Counted from the first letter of the stretch, positions 48,309 to 57,233 are shown. The stretch: DNA of 64,000 bases from Mesorhizobium sp. M1E.F.Ca.ET.045.02.1.1 (GCF_003952485.1 NZ_CP034447.1:2232001-2296000), one strand, 5' to 3'. Made by a program: numbers and translations. The notes: generated by a model from the sequence alone, not told the origin.

Positions 48309-49187
48309 GACGAAAAGCCCGCGCTCCCGTTCGACGGCCCTCGTGATGAAATTGGCGACGAGCTGGACGCGGCGCAGCGGTCTCACCGATTCGTGGTAGA
48401 CCAGCCAGTAGGCGCGACGGATCGGCCTGACGATGTCGACCGGCACGAGCTCCGGCATCGAACGGGCCACAAAGGTGTGCAGGATGCCGATGCCGGCGCC
48501 GGAGCGCACGGCTTCCGCCTGGCCAAGTGCCGATGAGATGGCAAAGCTCGAGCGCCAGTCCGGGCTGAACTCGGCCGCATAGTCGAGCGAGGGGCTGACG
48601 ATGAGGTCGGGCACATAGCCGATCAGCGTGTGCCGGCCGAGTTCGGCCGCCGTCTTCGGCAGGCCATTGGCTTGCGTATAGGCGCGGGAGGCGAACAAAC
48701 CCAGCGTGTAGTCGACCAGCTTTCCCGCCACCAGCCGGCCCTCGGTCGGGCGCTCGACGGTGATGGCGATATCGGCTTCGCGCCTGGACAGCGAGAAGGA
48801 GCGCGGCACCGGCACAAGCTGGATGGTAAGTTCGCGGTGAAGCGCGGTGAGCTCGCCCAGGCGCTTGGCGAGGAAGGCGACACCAAAACCGTCGGGGGCG
48901 CCGATGCGCACCGTGCCGGAGACATCGTCGCCCTCGCCGGCAATCGTCGCGCGCGCGGCGATCATGTCGCCTTCCATGCGTTCGGCGATGTCGAGGAAAC
49001 GCTCGCCGGCGGGCGTCAGCTCGCTGCCTGTGGTCAGGCGGCGGAAGAGTTTCGTGCGCAACGCCTCCTCCAGCGCCGCGATGCGGCGCGACACGGTGGC
49101 GTGGTTCAGCTCCAGGCGCTTCGCCGCGCCGAGGATCTGGCCGGCGCGCGCCACGGCGAGAAAGATGCGGACGTCATCCCAGTTCAT
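48306..49187 (-). CDS. LysR family transcriptional regulator
   Basis: This 293-residue regulator has an N-terminal winged helix (MNWDDVRIFLAVARAGQILG, then AAKRLELNHATVSRRIAAL) and a substrate-binding domain. The ATG at 49187 is chosen because the longer upstream codons belong to the palindromic element. It is divergent from mmsA, separated by a 374-base region that contains the palindrome. A role as regulator of mmsA is plausible by position but unproven. Confidence 0.9.
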   Translation of the reverse strand: MNWDDVRIFLAVARAGQILGAAKRLELNHATVSRRIAALEEALRTKLFRRLTTGSELTPAGERFLDIAERMEGDMIAARATIAGEGDDVSGTVRIGAPDGFGVAFLAKRLGELTALHRELTIQLVPVPRSFSLSRREADIAITVERPTEGRLVAGKLVDYTLGLFASRAYTQANGLPKTAAELGRHTLIGYVPDLIVSPSLDYAAEFSPDWRSSFAISSALGQAEAVRSGAGIGILHTFVARSMPELVPVDIVRPIRRAYWLVYHESVRPLRRVQLVANFITRAVERERGLFV

Positions 49188-49227
49188 GGATGTAGTCCAG
49201 CCTAATGGTGAGTGCCGCGTTCCCGCC

Positions 49228-49385
49228 CACCCCCCTCTGGCCTGCCGGCCATCTCCCCCGCAAGGGGGGAGATTGGCAGCTTCCTTGACGGCGACTCTCC
49301 TCAAGCGTTGGTGATTGGCGAAAGCTGACGTGACGGCTGATCTCCCCCCTTGCGGGGGAGATGTCCGGCAGGACAGAGGGGGGTG
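49228..49385. repeat. Palindromic intergenic element, 46-base arms (copy 2)
   Basis: Arms at 49228-49273 and 49340-49385 closely match the arms of the element at 35535-35692 and are near-perfect reverse complements. It lies in the divergent gap between the LysR gene and mmsA. I see no gene in the rest of this 374-base gap. Confidence 0.85.
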
Positions 49386-49561
49386 TGAAGGAACTCAACC
49401 TTCAATCCTTTCAACGAACGACCAATGCCGCCATTTGCGGCAATTAATGCACATCGGACTGCTGTTGTCTATTTTTCGCACAACGGTTGCGTTTTGGCTC
49501 GCGTTGCCATTGCCGCCGCAAAGGCGGACAATGCACCATCACCAAAACAGGGAGAGAAACC

Positions 49562-51058
49562 ATGATCGAATACGGTCATTTCATCGGCGGCAAGCGTGTC
49601 GCCGGCACCAGCGGCCGCAAGCAGGACGTCATGCAGCCGATGGACGGCTCCGTGCGAGGCACCGTGGCTCTGGCCTCGCAGGCGGAACTGCGCGCGGCTG
49701 TCGAGAACGCCAAGGCGGCGCAGCCGAAGTGGGCCGCCACCAACCCGCAGCGCCGCGTGCGCGTGCTGATGAAGTTCCTCGAGCTGGTCCAGCGCGACTA
49801 TGACGAGCTGGCCGACATCCTGGCGCGTGAACACGGCAAGACGATCGCTGACGCCAAGGGCGACATCCAGCGCGGCCTCGAAGTCGTCGAGGTCTGCATC
49901 GGCGCGCCGCACATGATGAAGGGCGAGTTCACCGACGGCGCCGGCCCCGGCATCGACGTCTATTCGATGCGCCAGCCGCTCGGCGTCGTCGCCGGCATCA
50001 CGCCGTTCAATTTCCCGGCGATGATTCCGCTGTGGAAGATCGCGCCGGCGATCGCCTGCGGCAACGCCTTCATCCTGAAGCCCTCGGAACGTGATCCGGG
50101 CGTGCCGATCCGCATCGCGGAGCTGTTCATCGAGGCCGGTCTGCCGGCCGGCATCCTCAACGTCGTCAACGGCGACAAGGAAGTGGTCGACGCCATCCTC
50201 GACGATCCGGACATCAAGGCCATCGGCTTTGTCGGGTCGACGCCGATCGCCCACTATATCTACTCGCGAGGCACCGCCTCTGGTAAGCGCGTGCAGTGCT
50301 TCGGCGGCGCCAAGAACCACATGATCATCATGCCCGACGCCGACATGGACCAGACCGTCGACGCCCTGATCGGCGCCGGCTACGGCTCGGCCGGCGAGCG
50401 CTGCATGGCGATCTCGGTGGCCGTGCCGGTCGGCAACGACACCGCCAACCGGCTGATGGAAAAGCTGGTGCCGCGCGTCGAAAGCCTCAAGGTCGGTCCG
50501 TCGACGGATTCCTCCGCCGATTTCGGCCCGCTGGTGACGGCGCAGGCGCTGGAGCGCGTCAAGGGCTATGTCGACCTCGGCGTTAAGGAAGGCGCCAAGC
50601 TCGTCGTCGACGGCCGCGGCTTCAAGATGCAGGGCTATGAGAACGGCTACTATATGGGTGGCTGCCTGTTCGACAACGTGACGGCCGACATGCGCATCTA
50701 CAAGGAGGAGATCTTCGGGCCGGTGCTCTCGGTGGTGCGCGCGCCGCGTTACGAGGATGCGATCAAGCTTGCCAACGACCATGAGATGGGCAATGGCGTC
50801 GCCATCTTCACCCGCGACGGCGACGCCGCGCGTGACTTTGCTTCCAGGGTCCAGGTCGGCATGGTCGGTGTCAACGTGCCGATCCCGGTGCCGATCGCCT
50901 ACTACACCTTCGGCGGCTGGAAGGCGTCGTCCTTCGGCGACCTCAACCAGCATGGCCCCGACGCGTTCCGCTTCTACACCAAGACCAAGACGGTCACCTC
51001 GCGCTGGCCGTCCGGCATCAAGGACGGAGCCGAGTTCGTCATCCCGACGATGAACTGA
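49562..51058 (+). CDS. mmsA: Methylmalonate-semialdehyde dehydrogenase (CoA-acylating)
   Basis: MmsA turns (methyl)malonate semialdehyde into propionyl- or acetyl-CoA in valine and inositol catabolism. It has 498 residues and aldehyde-dehydrogenase motifs: ITPFNFPAMIPLWKIAPAIA, GFVGSTPIAHYIY and the catalytic Cys at about 281 (YGSAGERCMAISV). GGGAGAG lies 7 bases upstream of the ATG. A strong terminator follows. A related paralogue iolA cannot be excluded. Confidence 0.93.
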   Translation: MIEYGHFIGGKRVAGTSGRKQDVMQPMDGSVRGTVALASQAELRAAVENAKAAQPKWAATNPQRRVRVLMKFLELVQRDYDELADILAREHGKTIADAKGDIQRGLEVVEVCIGAPHMMKGEFTDGAGPGIDVYSMRQPLGVVAGITPFNFPAMIPLWKIAPAIACGNAFILKPSERDPGVPIRIAELFIEAGLPAGILNVVNGDKEVVDAILDDPDIKAIGFVGSTPIAHYIYSRGTASGKRVQCFGGAKNHMIIMPDADMDQTVDALIGAGYGSAGERCMAISVAVPVGNDTANRLMEKLVPRVESLKVGPSTDSSADFGPLVTAQALERVKGYVDLGVKEGAKLVVDGRGFKMQGYENGYYMGGCLFDNVTADMRIYKEEIFGPVLSVVRAPRYEDAIKLANDHEMGNGVAIFTRDGDAARDFASRVQVGMVGVNVPIPVPIAYYTFGGWKASSFGDLNQHGPDAFRFYTKTKTVTSRWPSGIKDGAEFVIPTMN

Positions 51059-51384
51059 CCGGACAATCAGTTCTGGGAAAGCGCGGTGCAAACCGCGCTT
51101 TCTTTTTGTGGACCTTCGGAGGAAGGCCATGTGGCCTTCTCATCCACATAACGCGCAAATTTGTTGTGATGGCCGGTCGACAGTCCCGGCGAGGCGCAGC
51201 TTTAAGCACATGGATTCCGGCGCGGCACAGCCAGGAAGCATCCGCACATCCTAATAATTCCGTCGCCGTGTGATGGAACCAACAGACCACCATCCGCCTT
51301 AGGCTGTATTCCTGCCATGCGTGCAGGCCAATCAAACAGCGCCGGTGGCAGCCGGGGTTCTCGTCTGGCGCGAGGAGGTGTCAG
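51059..51384. other. Intergenic region after mmsA
   Basis: This stretch holds the mmsA terminator and a second small hairpin (GAAGGCC at 51122-51128 with GGCCTTC at 51133-51139). I see no gene in it. Confidence 0.5.
51077..51107 (+). terminator. Rho-independent terminator after mmsA
   Basis: Eleven base pairs, 51077-51087 with 51092-51102 (GAAAGCGCGGT), close a GCAA loop and are followed by TTTTT. It starts 18 bases after the mmsA stop. Confidence 0.9.
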
Positions 51385-51690
51385 ATGACACGATTTCTTA
51401 TGGCGACGATATGCCTTGCGGCGGTTGCGATGCCTGGCGGGGCCGTTCAGGCCGATGCGGCCGCGCAATGCGCACCACGGGCCGACATCATCAAGGCGCT
51501 CGGCGACAAGTTCCACGAGAGCGAGGCCGGGCGTGGGCTGATCAATCCGAACGTCGTGCTCGAGATTTTCGTATCCGACCAGGGCAGCTGGACCGTGCTG
51601 GCCTCCGATACCAAGGGCCAGAGCTGCATCCTGTCCGTCGGCGAAGGCTGGGACAGCCCGACGATCAACGCGGCATTGCCAGGCGCCTGA
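51385..51690 (+). CDS. Small secreted protein, tandem paralogue 1
   Basis: I do not recognise the family. The 101 residues have a signal peptide (ending about 24, AVQADAA) and the motif EIFVSDQGSWTVLASDTKGQ followed by SCILSVGEGW. The protein at 51906-52223 has the same motif, so they are paralogues. Two Cys residues may form a disulfide. The start follows GAGGAGGTG 5 bases upstream. Confidence 0.75.
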   Translation: MTRFLMATICLAAVAMPGGAVQADAAAQCAPRADIIKALGDKFHESEAGRGLINPNVVLEIFVSDQGSWTVLASDTKGQSCILSVGEGWDSPTINAALPGA

Positions 51691-51811
51691 GTGAAGCCGA
51701 CAAGATGCCCTCCAGAAGCGCCGCTTGTTTACGGGGCGCGGCTTCACCATATCGAATCCAGGGAGCGATAAATCTCCCTGCGACAGACCGGAAACCAGAA
51801 GGAGTGACGTG

Positions 51812-51853
51812 ATGAAGACGTCGGACCCGGCCTGGAGCGTTCCGGCACGCTGA
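51812..51853 (+). CDS. Possible very short ORF between the two paralogues
   Basis: The ATG at 51812 opens a 13-codon frame (MKTSDPAWSVPAR) and is preceded by AGAAGGAG about 7 bases upstream. It ends 52 bases before the second paralogue. It could be a leader peptide or chance. Confidence 0.25.
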   Translation: MKTSDPAWSVPAR

Positions 51854-51905
51854 GGCGGCCAAATGTGCCTCCCTTGCCGGAATGCGAAGGCGAAGGAGGT
51901 GCCCC

Positions 51906-52223
51906 ATGGCACGCGAATTTTCGTTTCGATGGGTCAAGCTGGCGGCAGTCGGCGCCATGTTGGCGCTGTCCGCATTCCCGGCGCAGGCGCAAGTCATCTG
52001 TGGCGGCCATACCTATCTGGTCGCCAGGCTGGCAGAAGCATTCGAGGAGAAGCGGCTCGGCTATGGCGTAGCCGGAGAGGTCGCCGTCTTCGAGTTGTTT
52101 GTGTCAGAGAGCGGAACCTGGACCATCCTGATGACCGACGTTAAGGGCCAGAGCTGCATCCTGGCCGCGGGCGAGGGATGGGAAGACACGCTGGCCACCC
52201 CGGTCAGACAGCCGGGCGGCTGA
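51906..52223 (+). CDS. Small secreted protein, tandem paralogue 2
   Basis: This 105-residue protein has a signal peptide (about 10-28, FPAQAQVI) and the paralogue motif ELFVSESGTWTILMTDVKGQ followed by SCILAAGEGW. It resembles the protein at 51385-51690 only in that C-terminal module; the central regions differ. The start follows GAAGGAGGTG. No enzyme motif is visible. Confidence 0.75.
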   Translation: MAREFSFRWVKLAAVGAMLALSAFPAQAQVICGGHTYLVARLAEAFEEKRLGYGVAGEVAVFELFVSESGTWTILMTDVKGQSCILAAGEGWEDTLATPVRQPGG

Positions 52224-52254
52224 GCCGCCCGGAGCAAGTCCAGAACCATTCTGC

Positions 52255-52926
52255 TTATCGCGTAGCCGCCACCTCGGCATGACCGCGCAGCAGCGCCATC
52301 AGCTTCTCGGCGTCCCTGGCGGCGGCTTCCTCGTCGCCATCGAGGATCGAGCGGATCAGCGCGACATGGTGCTCGGCCGATTCAGCGAGGCCGGTATCCG
52401 CCTTGTAGCGGAACCAGAAGCGGCGGCTGTGCGTCTGCAGGGGGGCCGCCACACGAGCCGCGAACGGATTGTCGGCGGCGATCGCCAGCGCCTCGTCGAG
52501 CTGCTTGTCGGCCTGGATGAAGGCAAGCACGTTGCCGGAGATCACAGCCTTCTGCATGGCAAGGGCCGCCTCGTGAAAAAGGTCGGCAGCCTCGCGGGTG
52601 ACGAAGCGGGCGGCGGAGCGGGCAAGCACCACCTCGACGCCGCGCCGGGCGTCAAGCACGCGCAGCCAGTCGCCGGGGTGAAGCGGCGCGACCGCGATGC
52701 CGGCGCGGGGCCTGACGTCGAGCAAGCCCTCCCAGGCCAGCCGCTGGATCGCCTCGCGAACGGGAGTGCGGCCGAAGCCCAGCCGCTCGATCAACGCTCC
52801 CTCGGTGACGAAGCTTGCGGGGGCCAGTTCGAGGGTCACGATCATGTGCTCCAGCGCACGGTAGGCCTTGGTCGCAACCGGCTCGAAGGCCGCGCTGGTC
52901 TCGATGGATATCAAAGGGGATATCAA
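52255..52926 (-). CDS. GntR family regulator (FadR subfamily, hydroxyproline-type)
   Basis: This 223-residue regulator has a winged helix (ALEHMIVTLELAPASFVTEG, then RTPVREAIQRLAWEGLLDV) and an FCD ligand domain. The preferred start is a TTG whose complement ends at 52926, because AGGAG is 7 bases upstream on the minus strand. The ATG at 52959 would add 11 residues and overlap the operator palindrome. It is divergent from three hydroxyproline-catabolic genes, as with HypR of Sinorhizobium, so the same job is inferred. Confidence 0.88.
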   Translation of the reverse strand: MISPLISIETSAAFEPVATKAYRALEHMIVTLELAPASFVTEGALIERLGFGRTPVREAIQRLAWEGLLDVRPRAGIAVAPLHPGDWLRVLDARRGVEVVLARSAARFVTREAADLFHEAALAMQKAVISGNVLAFIQADKQLDEALAIAADNPFAARVAAPLQTHSRRFWFRYKADTGLAESAEHHVALIRSILDGDEEAAARDAEKLMALLRGHAEVAATR

Positions 52927-52937
52927 TGGGCAGCTCC

Positions 52938-52958
52938 TGATATATTTTTTATATATCA
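52938..52958. promoter_or_regulatory. Operator-like palindrome near the GntR gene
   Basis: TGATATAT-TTTTT-ATATATCA is a perfect inverted repeat just upstream of the likely GntR start. It is probably a self-regulation site. Confidence 0.55.
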
Positions 52959-53002
52959 TAATGGAATCCGTGTTGACAGCCTGTTTCTTAATAAATATAC
53001 CG

Positions 53003-53014
53003 CTGATATATCAG
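53003..53014. promoter_or_regulatory. Operator-like palindrome before the deaminase gene
   Basis: CTGATATATCAG is a perfect 12-bp palindrome 15 bases before the deaminase start. It shares the TGATAT core with the 52938-52958 site and probably binds the same regulator. Confidence 0.55.
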
Positions 53015-53028
53015 ATGGAGAACTAACC

Positions 53029-53922
53029 ATGTGGGCCGGAGTCTTCCCCGCAGTCACGACCAAATTCACCGCCGACGACCGTCTCGACCACGCCGAGATG
53101 GAGCGCTGCTTTGGCCTGCAGATTGAGGCCGGCTGCGACGGCATCATCGTCTGCGGTTCGCTCGGCGAAGGGCCGATGCTGTCGCATGACGAGAAGATCG
53201 AGGTGCTGAAGACGGCGCAGAAGGTCGCCGGCAAGAAGCCCGTGCTTTTGACCGTCAACGAGCCCGGCACGCGCGAGGCGGCCAGCATCGCGCGCCGCGC
53301 CGCCAGGGAAGGCGCCAACGGCCTGATGGTGGTTCCTAGTCCGATCTACCACACCGACCGCCAAGAGACGGTAGCTGCCCTTCGCGCGGTCGCCGAAGCC
53401 GGCGACCTGCCGGTCATGATCTATTCCAACCGGCTCGCCTATCGCGTCGACGTAACCGTCGACCTGATGGAGGAACTGGCGTCGGACAAACGCTTCGTCG
53501 CCATCAAGGAATCCTCCGACGACATCCGCCGCTCGACCGAGATCATCAACCGCCTCGGCGACCGCTACGATCTCTTCACCGGCGTCGACAACCTCGCTTT
53601 CGAGGCGCTGTCGGTCGGCGCCATCGGCTGGGTTGCCGGTCTGGTCACCGCCTTCCCGCGCGAGACCGTTGCCATCTACCGGCTGATGAGAAAAGGCCGC
53701 CGCGAGGAGGCGCTGAAGATCTATCGCTGGTTCCGCCCGCTGCTCGACCTCGATGTCTCGACCTATCTGGTCCAAAACATCAAGCTTGCCGAAGTGCTGG
53801 CGATCGATACCAATGACCGCGTTCGCATGCCGCGCCAGCCGCTGTCGGGCGAGCGCCGCAAGGCGGTGGAAAAGATCGTCAGGGATGCGCTGGCCGTGCG
53901 GCCGGAACTGCCGGCGTTTTGA
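53029..53922 (+). CDS. hypD: DHDPS-family 1-pyrroline-4-hydroxy-2-carboxylate deaminase
   Basis: This 297-residue protein is of the DapA/NAL aldolase family. It shows GEGPMLSHDEKIEVLKTA, the Schiff-base Lys in RFVAIKESSDD and the Tyr of LPVMIYSNR. In hydroxyproline catabolism such a protein deaminates 1-pyrroline-4-hydroxy-2-carboxylate to alpha-ketoglutarate semialdehyde. That role is assigned from the two following genes. GGAG lies 8 bases before the start. Without the neighbours it would be called only a DapA-like protein. Confidence 0.88.
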   Translation: MWAGVFPAVTTKFTADDRLDHAEMERCFGLQIEAGCDGIIVCGSLGEGPMLSHDEKIEVLKTAQKVAGKKPVLLTVNEPGTREAASIARRAAREGANGLMVVPSPIYHTDRQETVAALRAVAEAGDLPVMIYSNRLAYRVDVTVDLMEELASDKRFVAIKESSDDIRRSTEIINRLGDRYDLFTGVDNLAFEALSVGAIGWVAGLVTAFPRETVAIYRLMRKGRREEALKIYRWFRPLLDLDVSTYLVQNIKLAEVLAIDTNDRVRMPRQPLSGERRKAVEKIVRDALAVRPELPAF

Positions 53923-53930
53923 TTGGCTTT

Positions 53931-54073
53931 CTTCTCCCCGTTCACGGGGAGAAGACGGCGGAAGGCGGATGAGGGGCAGCGCCAACGTGCAGGGGAATTC
54001 CAAATCTTCAGAAGAGGGGCGCCACCCCTCATCCGCCCCGCGGGCGCCTTCTCCCCGAGAACGGGGAGAAGGC
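53931..54073. repeat. Palindromic element lying inside the 5' end of hypO
   Basis: Outer arms 53931-53954 (CTTCTCCCCGTTCACGG) and 54046-54073 (CTTCTCCCCGAGAACGG) are each short palindromes, and inner arms GCGGATGAGGGG / CCCCTCATCCGC pair with each other. The element overlaps the only usable start codons of the next gene. Confidence 0.8.
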
Positions 54074-55303
54074 GAAGACGTCGCCATTGTCGGCGGCGGC
54101 ATTATCGGCATCTGCGTGGCGACCTTGCTTGCCGAGGCCGGTCGCCGCGTCACCATTTTTGACCGCACCGGCATCTGCGAGGAGACGAGCTCCGGCAACG
54201 CCGCCGCCTTCGCCTTCTCCGACGTGCTGCCGCTGGCGCATAAGGGGATGATCAGGCAACTGCCGAAATGGCTTGCCGACCCGCTCGGGCCGCTCTCCAT
54301 CCCGCCCGCCTATCTGCCCAAGCTCCTTCCCTGGCTGATCCGCTTCTGGCGCGCGGGCAACTCCAGACACTATGAGACGAGCCTCGCGGCGCAGGCCGGC
54401 ATGATGAAGCTCGCCGAAGCCGAATGGATGGGCCTGCTCGACCGCTCCGGCACGAGGCCGATGCTGCGCGAGGACGGCTCGCTCGAACTCTACGAAAGCG
54501 AAGCTGAGTTTCGCGCCTCATTGTTGGGTTGGGCGGCGCGGGAGCGCTTCGACATCGGCTTCCGCCATGTCGAGGGGGAAGAGATGGCCGCGCTTCAGCC
54601 GGGCCTCGCGCCACGCTTCGTCAAGGGCACTTTCGTGCCGAGCTGGAAGACGGTCGCCGATCCGAAGCTGCTCGGCAAGGCGGTGTGGGCCTATGCGGAG
54701 CGGCTCGGCGCCCGTCTCGAGCATGCGCGTATCGATCGCGTCGAAGCCGGCGCGGATGGCGCCGCGGTCATGCTTGCCGACGGCACGACCCGCAAGGCGA
54801 AGCAACTCGTCATCGCGGCCGGAGCGTGGTCGCATCTCTTGGCCAGAAATCTCGGCGACCGCATCCCGCTGGAGACCGAGCGCGGCTACAACACGACGCT
54901 GCCGGTGTCGGCCTTCGACGTGAAGCGGCAATTGATCTTTTCCGGACACGGCTTCGTCATCACGCCGCTGGAAACGGGCGTGCGCGTCGGCGGCGCCGTC
55001 GAGCTCGGCGGCATCGAGCGGCCGCCGAATTACGCGCGCTCGAAGGCGATGCTGGAAAAAGCAAAGCGCTTTCTGCCGGGCCTCGATCCGTCGGGCGGCA
55101 TCGAGTGGATGGGTTTTCGCCCGTCGCTGCCGGATTCGCTGCCGGTCATCGGGCGGGCACGGACACCGAATGTCTTCTATGCTTTCGGCCACGGCCATCT
55201 CGGCCTGACCCAGGCGGTGGCGACCGGCCGCTTGATCCGCGATCTCGTTCTCGGGCAAACTCCACCGCTCGATCTCAAGCCTTTCCGCCCGCAGCGGTTC
55301 TGA
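53969..55303 (+). CDS. hypO: FAD-dependent D-hydroxyproline dehydrogenase
   Basis: This DadA-like flavoprotein is thought to oxidise cis-4-hydroxy-D-proline to 1-pyrroline-4-hydroxy-2-carboxylate. It has 444 residues from the ATG at 53969. The FAD fingerprint VAIVGGGIIGICVATLLAEAG begins only at about residue 38, and the C-terminus has GHGHLGLTQAVATGRLI. The roughly 37 residues before the fingerprint are encoded by a palindromic element and are Arg/Pro/Ser-rich; no other start exists closer to the fingerprint. A GTG at 53987 is possible. It lies between the deaminase and epimerase genes. Confidence 0.87.
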   Translation: MRGSANVQGNSKSSEEGRHPSSAPRAPSPRERGEGEDVAIVGGGIIGICVATLLAEAGRRVTIFDRTGICEETSSGNAAAFAFSDVLPLAHKGMIRQLPKWLADPLGPLSIPPAYLPKLLPWLIRFWRAGNSRHYETSLAAQAGMMKLAEAEWMGLLDRSGTRPMLREDGSLELYESEAEFRASLLGWAARERFDIGFRHVEGEEMAALQPGLAPRFVKGTFVPSWKTVADPKLLGKAVWAYAERLGARLEHARIDRVEAGADGAAVMLADGTTRKAKQLVIAAGAWSHLLARNLGDRIPLETERGYNTTLPVSAFDVKRQLIFSGHGFVITPLETGVRVGGAVELGGIERPPNYARSKAMLEKAKRFLPGLDPSGGIEWMGFRPSLPDSLPVIGRARTPNVFYAFGHGHLGLTQAVATGRLIRDLVLGQTPPLDLKPFRPQRF

Positions 55304-55320
55304 CAGTACAAGAGAGCACC

Positions 55321-56322
55321 ATGGCCAGGAAATCCTTCTTCTGCATCGACGGCCACACCTGCGGCAATCCGGTGCGGCTGGTCGCAGGTGGCGGACCGCT
55401 GCTTGAAGGCGCGACGATGATGGAGCGGCGCGCGCATTTCCTTGCCGAGTACGACTGGATCCGCACCGGCCTGATGTTCGAGCCGCGCGGCCATGACGTG
55501 ATGTCGGGCTCGATCCTCTATCCGCCGACACGCGAGGACTGCGACATCGCCATCCTTTTCATCGAGACGTCGGGTTGCCTGCCGATGTGCGGCCACGGCA
55601 CGATCGGCACTGTGACTTTTGCCATCGAGCATGGGCTGGTGAAGCCCAAGACGCCGGGTGTGCTCAGGCTCGACACGCCGGCCGGTCTCGTCGTCGCCGA
55701 ATACAAACAGGTCGGCGAATATGTCGAGGAGGTGCGCATTACCAATGTGCCGTCCTTCCTCTACGCCGAAGGATTGACGGTGGAATGCCCGGTGCTTGGC
55801 GAGATCAGCGTTGACGTCGCCTATGGCGGCAATTTCTACGCCATCGTCGAACCGCAGAAGAACTACCGCGACATGGCCGAGCATTCGGCCGGCGATCTCA
55901 TCGCCTGGAGCCCCGTGGTGCGCCAGCGCCTCAACGAGAAGTATTCCTTCGTGCACCCGGAAAACCCGGGCATCAACCGGTTGTCGCACATGCTGTGGAC
56001 CGGCAAGCCGAAGCACGCCGAGGCCGATGCGCGCAACGCCGTCTTCTATGGCGACAAGGCGATCGACCGCTCGCCTTGCGGCACAGGCACCTCGGCGCGC
56101 ATGGCGCAACTCCACGCCAAGGGCAAGCTGAAAGCGGGCGAAAGCTTCGTGCATGAATCGATCATCGGCTCGCTGTTCAGAGGCCGGGTCGAAAAGGAGG
56201 TCAGCGTGGCCGGCAAGCCGGCGATCGTCCCCTCGATCGGCGGCTGGGCTCGCATGACCGGATTGAACACCATCTTCATCGACGACCGTGATCCGTTCGC
56301 GCACGGATTCGTCGTCACGTGA
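55321..56322 (+). CDS. hypRE: 4-hydroxyproline 2-epimerase
   Basis: This proline-racemase-family enzyme of 333 residues epimerises trans-4-hydroxy-L-proline to cis-4-hydroxy-D-proline. It has a pair of catalytic cysteines: about 90 in MCGHGTIG and about 253 in SPCGTGTSAR. The Cys/Cys pair separates true epimerases from Cys/Thr dehydratases. The N-terminal DGHTCGNPVRLV is characteristic. It is 17 bases after hypO. This is the gene that makes the whole cluster a hydroxyproline pathway; the last enzyme (alpha-ketoglutarate semialdehyde dehydrogenase) is not seen here. Confidence 0.92.
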   Translation: MARKSFFCIDGHTCGNPVRLVAGGGPLLEGATMMERRAHFLAEYDWIRTGLMFEPRGHDVMSGSILYPPTREDCDIAILFIETSGCLPMCGHGTIGTVTFAIEHGLVKPKTPGVLRLDTPAGLVVAEYKQVGEYVEEVRITNVPSFLYAEGLTVECPVLGEISVDVAYGGNFYAIVEPQKNYRDMAEHSAGDLIAWSPVVRQRLNEKYSFVHPENPGINRLSHMLWTGKPKHAEADARNAVFYGDKAIDRSPCGTGTSARMAQLHAKGKLKAGESFVHESIIGSLFRGRVEKEVSVAGKPAIVPSIGGWARMTGLNTIFIDDRDPFAHGFVVT

Positions 56323-56342
56323 TGTAGTGGCCGACGGCGCCG

Positions 56343-57233
56343 TCAGACGCCGGCATCCCCTCCTGTCGAGACCTGATCGCGGAACCAGTCCGCGAACTTG
56401 ATCTCGGCAGCGGAAGGTTGCGCCGACATCGTCAGAAAGTAGCCCTTGTCGGCATCGGTCGCGATGTCGGAAAGAACGACGAGGTCGCCGCGCATCAACT
56501 CCTCGCGGAAAACCTCGATCGGACAAAGCGCGACGCCGTGGCCGGCGATGACGGCTGTTGCCAGGATGTTGAAGTCGGCAAAAACAGGCCCGTTGCCGAG
56601 GCTCGTGCCTGCCATGCCCGCCCGGGAAAACCAATCCCGCCAGCCCAACGGTGTCTCGTCATGCAGCAGGTCCGCCGCTGCGATCTCCGCCGGTGTGCCC
56701 AGCCGGCCCTTGCGCGCCAGGTAATGCGGGCTGCATGCGGGCCGGCTTATCCGGGAGAAAAGCTTGAGGCTCGTCACATGCGGGGAAGGGTCGGCGCCCA
56801 GCGTGATCAGAATGTCGTTGTCCTCGTCGTCAAGCCTGTCCTCCGCCTTTGCATAGGTGACGCGGATCGCGATCTCAGGATGACGGGCAGTGAAGTCCGT
56901 CAGGCGCGGCACCAGCCAACGGCTGGCGATGGAGGGAATGCAGCCTACTGACAGCGACTGCGCGCCGGCGCTCCTTCGTATGCGCCGGCAGGCGGCGTTG
57001 AGTTCGGCGAGCGCGGCGCCCGCGGACGCCTGAAGCGCCAGTCCCGCCTCGGTCAGACGAACCTTGCGAGCCCCCCTATCGAACAGCGGCACGCCCAACC
57101 ACTCCTCCAGCCGCCTTATCTGATGGCTGATCGCCGGATGGGTCACATGGAGCTCTTCGCCGGCGGCCGAAAAGCTGAGATGGCGGGCGGCGGCCTCGAA
57201 AGCCCGAATGGCATTCAACGGAAGGTAATCCAT
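56343..57233 (-). CDS. LysR family regulator (GcvA-like)
   Basis: This 296-residue regulator has an N-terminal winged helix ([20 protein letters not shown], then [20 protein letters not shown]), the usual GcvA-type opening. The substrate domain follows. Its stop is 20 bases from the epimerase stop (convergent). It is divergent from the ectC-like gene, separated by 176 bases, so control of that gene is the likelier job. Confidence 0.92.
   Translation of the reverse strand: MDYLPLNAIRAFEAAARHLSFSAAGEELHVTHPAISHQIRRLEEWLGVPLFDRGARKVRLTEAGLALQASAGAALAELNAACRRIRRSAGAQSLSVGCIPSIASRWLVPRLTDFTARHPEIAIRVTYAKAEDRLDDEDNDILITLGADPSPHVTSLKLFSRISRPACSPHYLARKGRLGTPAEIAAADLLHDETPLGWRDWFSRAGMAGTSLGNGPVFADFNILATAVIAGHGVALCPIEVFREELMRGDLVVLSDIATDADKGYFLTMSAQPSAAEIKFADWFRDQVSTGGDAGV

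Noticed and set aside
52279..53028. 250-codon upstream extension of the deaminase gene
   Set aside because: It is antisense to the GntR gene; the DapA-like fold begins at 53029 with a proper ribosome site.
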